Source: Nezara viridula
Taxonomy: Eukaryota > Arthropoda > Insecta > Hemiptera > Pentatomidae
Direction of reading: 5' to 3'
DNA length: 64,000 nucleotides
Assembly: GCA_928085145.1 (NCBI GenBank)
Contig: OV725078.1
Coordinates: 136,683,612-136,747,611 of the forward strand
In this document: positions 38,901 to 41,900 of the stretch, one piece after another
Layout of the letters: each line of letters begins with the position of its first letter
Position numbering within the stretch: the stretch's first letter is position 1
Translations under genes and position numbers: made by a program
Notes under the pieces: model-generated
Databases searched by the model: none
What the model saw: only the letters and a program-made list of their open reading frames with translations
What the model was told of the DNA's origin: nothing

Positions 38901-41900
38901 AATGATATTTTTATATATGAAGTGTATCAAGCTGAGTTTTCGGATATTGTCTACCAGATAGATTAGTATTTTGTCAGTTAGCAACTCAACACAGTTGAGC
39001 AGAATTACAATTTTATTGTAAATATATATAATAAAAACATATATAGTGTATTTATACAGACATAGTCCAAACAAATAATTTATTATTTGCTTTTTGCACT
39101 TCCGATTTCTTTATCACATTCTAAGTCCGTATTTATAGTTCTAAATGCTCTTTACAAGAAAACTTCTTGCATGTCCCACATGTAATTGTTGCACAAATAA
39201 TTTTTTTGTCCACTTATGTGACATGTGCCTCTTTTTTTCTTTTGTGGTGGTTCTGAAGTTCTGGAGATATATTGTTCTTGAACAAAAACTCGGTAAGGAA
39301 TAGTCAAAGGCAAGGAAGGAATTTTAGATCTCAGGTTCATCTGAGGTTTCATGAGATCCATGGCTAACACTTTAATAAATATCCCATGCTTTTGAGCATC
39401 TTATATATTTTGCTGAGTTAGTAAAATATGGGCAATGATTCCCCCAATATTTAAAATTGTATAAAAAATGTACATTGGCCAACTTTTTTATATTTTTGAT
39501 ATTTATAGTTATTTGTCATACAGAGATAAGTGTCTACCCCTACCTTCATTTTATTATAATAAAAAATAAATCTCAAAGGGGCTAATGTGAATAACAATAT
39601 AACTACACGTGCTATTTTTATAATAATAACAATACATAAAATAATAAAATAATATTAAATAGTACTTATATTTTGTATTTCAGTAATAGAGTGAAATCAA
39701 GATCATATCAGGTACACACGCGTGTTGTATTATATGCAACAAGCAGACGTTTATCACTGGAAATTCAGTTGACAACTGAATTTGCAAATATTTTCCAAAA
39801 CAAATTTGATGAACAGGTAGCAGAGTGTATTTGCGAGGAATATATGCAAGGAAAGACTCTAGTGTACCTTAAAGGGTAAAAGAAACCCAATTCTGTCCAG
39901 CTGTTGCACTCTAAGCAACAGTGTGGCTCTGGGGTTTAAACTATCTAATATTGAACTAAAGTAGAGATAGACTGATCATACAGGTGAAGCCAGGAACATT
40001 AGTACTAGAAAGTTTGTAGCAACCACACAAGGTAGAGATGCAATTGAGGTTAGAAAAGTTGAACACCCAATAGTTACTTGGTGGAATTTAAAACTTGTTG
40101 GAAACTACTAGTTATTTGTTTTTTACACAACTATGAAGTGAGTCATTTAGTAAGACAATTTTTGTTGAAACAAATTATAACTAAAAGACCAATAAGCTAA
40201 AATTTCAGACAATGCTTGTTCAAGTTCCTGGGAGCTGCAAGGGAACTAGGGCTTGACGTATCTTGGTAGATTGATAACTACGGATAATTTGACCGAAGCC
40301 GATATGAAATGGGGTTTGCAGAAGGCCCACAAGTACAAGAACCTCTCAAGAAAGGCAAAACTCTTGATCTATAAGACAATAGTAAGGCTAACTGTCATCT
40401 ATGGGAACGAATCATGGACCTTAATAGCAGAAAATAGAAGAGTATTGAAAGTATCGGAAAGAAAAGTTCTTCATCACATATTTGGTGCAGTGAAGCAGGA
40501 GATCCCTGGTGAATTCGAAAAAATAAGGAGCTGAAGCACTTGTTTGGAGAGGGAGACATCGTCTCCTATATCCAGCTGGGCTGATCAAGGTGGTTGGGAC
40601 ATATAGAGAGAATGGAGAACGGTAGAATCCCTAAAAACTGCTCTACGGGAAGGCAGGTGGTGGACGAAAGCGGGGGAGACTTTGACTGCTATTGTTGGAT
40701 GATATCAAGGCAGAACTGAAGGCTTTAGGTGTACACCGCTGGAGAAGATGACCTAGACAGCCTGGAGACGGACAGAGCCGAATGGAGGAAGCTGTTGATG
40801 GAGGCCAGGCTCTATATGGACTGTAGTGCCAGTTTGTGAGTGTTAGTGAATGAGCTTAAATATGACATAAGAAACTAGCACAGACCTCTCGGGTGATAGC
40901 AATAATAGTAAATGGAGCTTCACAATGAATACAATTTTCCAAAAAATTAAATAAATCATTTGTAGAATTGATACATAATTAAATTTGAATTTATTGCAAT
41001 AAAATATCACAGCACATACTTTATGGTGGTGTCTTTTTTTCCTTTCATGTCTGTCATGGTCCCTATCTTTCTTCTTTTTTTTCTTTTTTGACTTTTTATG
41101 GAATGAGGATGAAGACTGAAGAGACTCATCATCTGGTGTGACTGTGTAACTGGAAGTTTGAATATGAGGTCCAGGTGAATCACTGTGCTCTGGAGTAGAT
41201 GAGCTTCCAACTTTTAAAATAAGTTTTAATGCAGGAGGCTTTTCACCAATCAAGCCTTTATCTGTAAAATTTAAAAAAATATTAATATAAGCTTGTCAAA
41301 AAAGTATCTTTGGCTATCACTTAAGTGTTGTAGTTTTAACACTAATATTTAATATTAAAGTCTCTTGTAAATGGAGGATATAAATCTATAATTTAGGAAC
41401 TAGAGAGGAAGAGTTAGATAAGAAATCATACAGTTTTTTATTATTAAATATTAAAAATAATAGTTGGATTTCTGCATGCAGTAATGGTGACAACAAGATT
41501 AACTTCTACCCTGTTTTCGAGTCTGGAACATTAATAAATAAATACAACAAAACAAATAGTGTATCCCGCCTTCAACTAATCCTATTTTTATATCGACTGC
41601 CTGTCGAGCAATATTGACAAGAGAAAATTCAATTTAACTATCATATTAATAACAAAAGGCTACATCGAATGGTCAAACAATTTGTTTAATGTTACATTAC
41701 ACAAAAAAGAGATTACAGAATTTAGATGATAATAAAAACATAAGAAGATAGAAAAGCTAAATAAGGATTGGAAATAATAATATGAATTCAATAAAATTGT
41801 GAGATTATTGGGGTAAGTGCGTACTAGATTTAAAATGTTCGACTTTAAACAAATGTAGTAGGTATATTAATTTTTAAAGTTATATTTTTCTCTTCTTTTT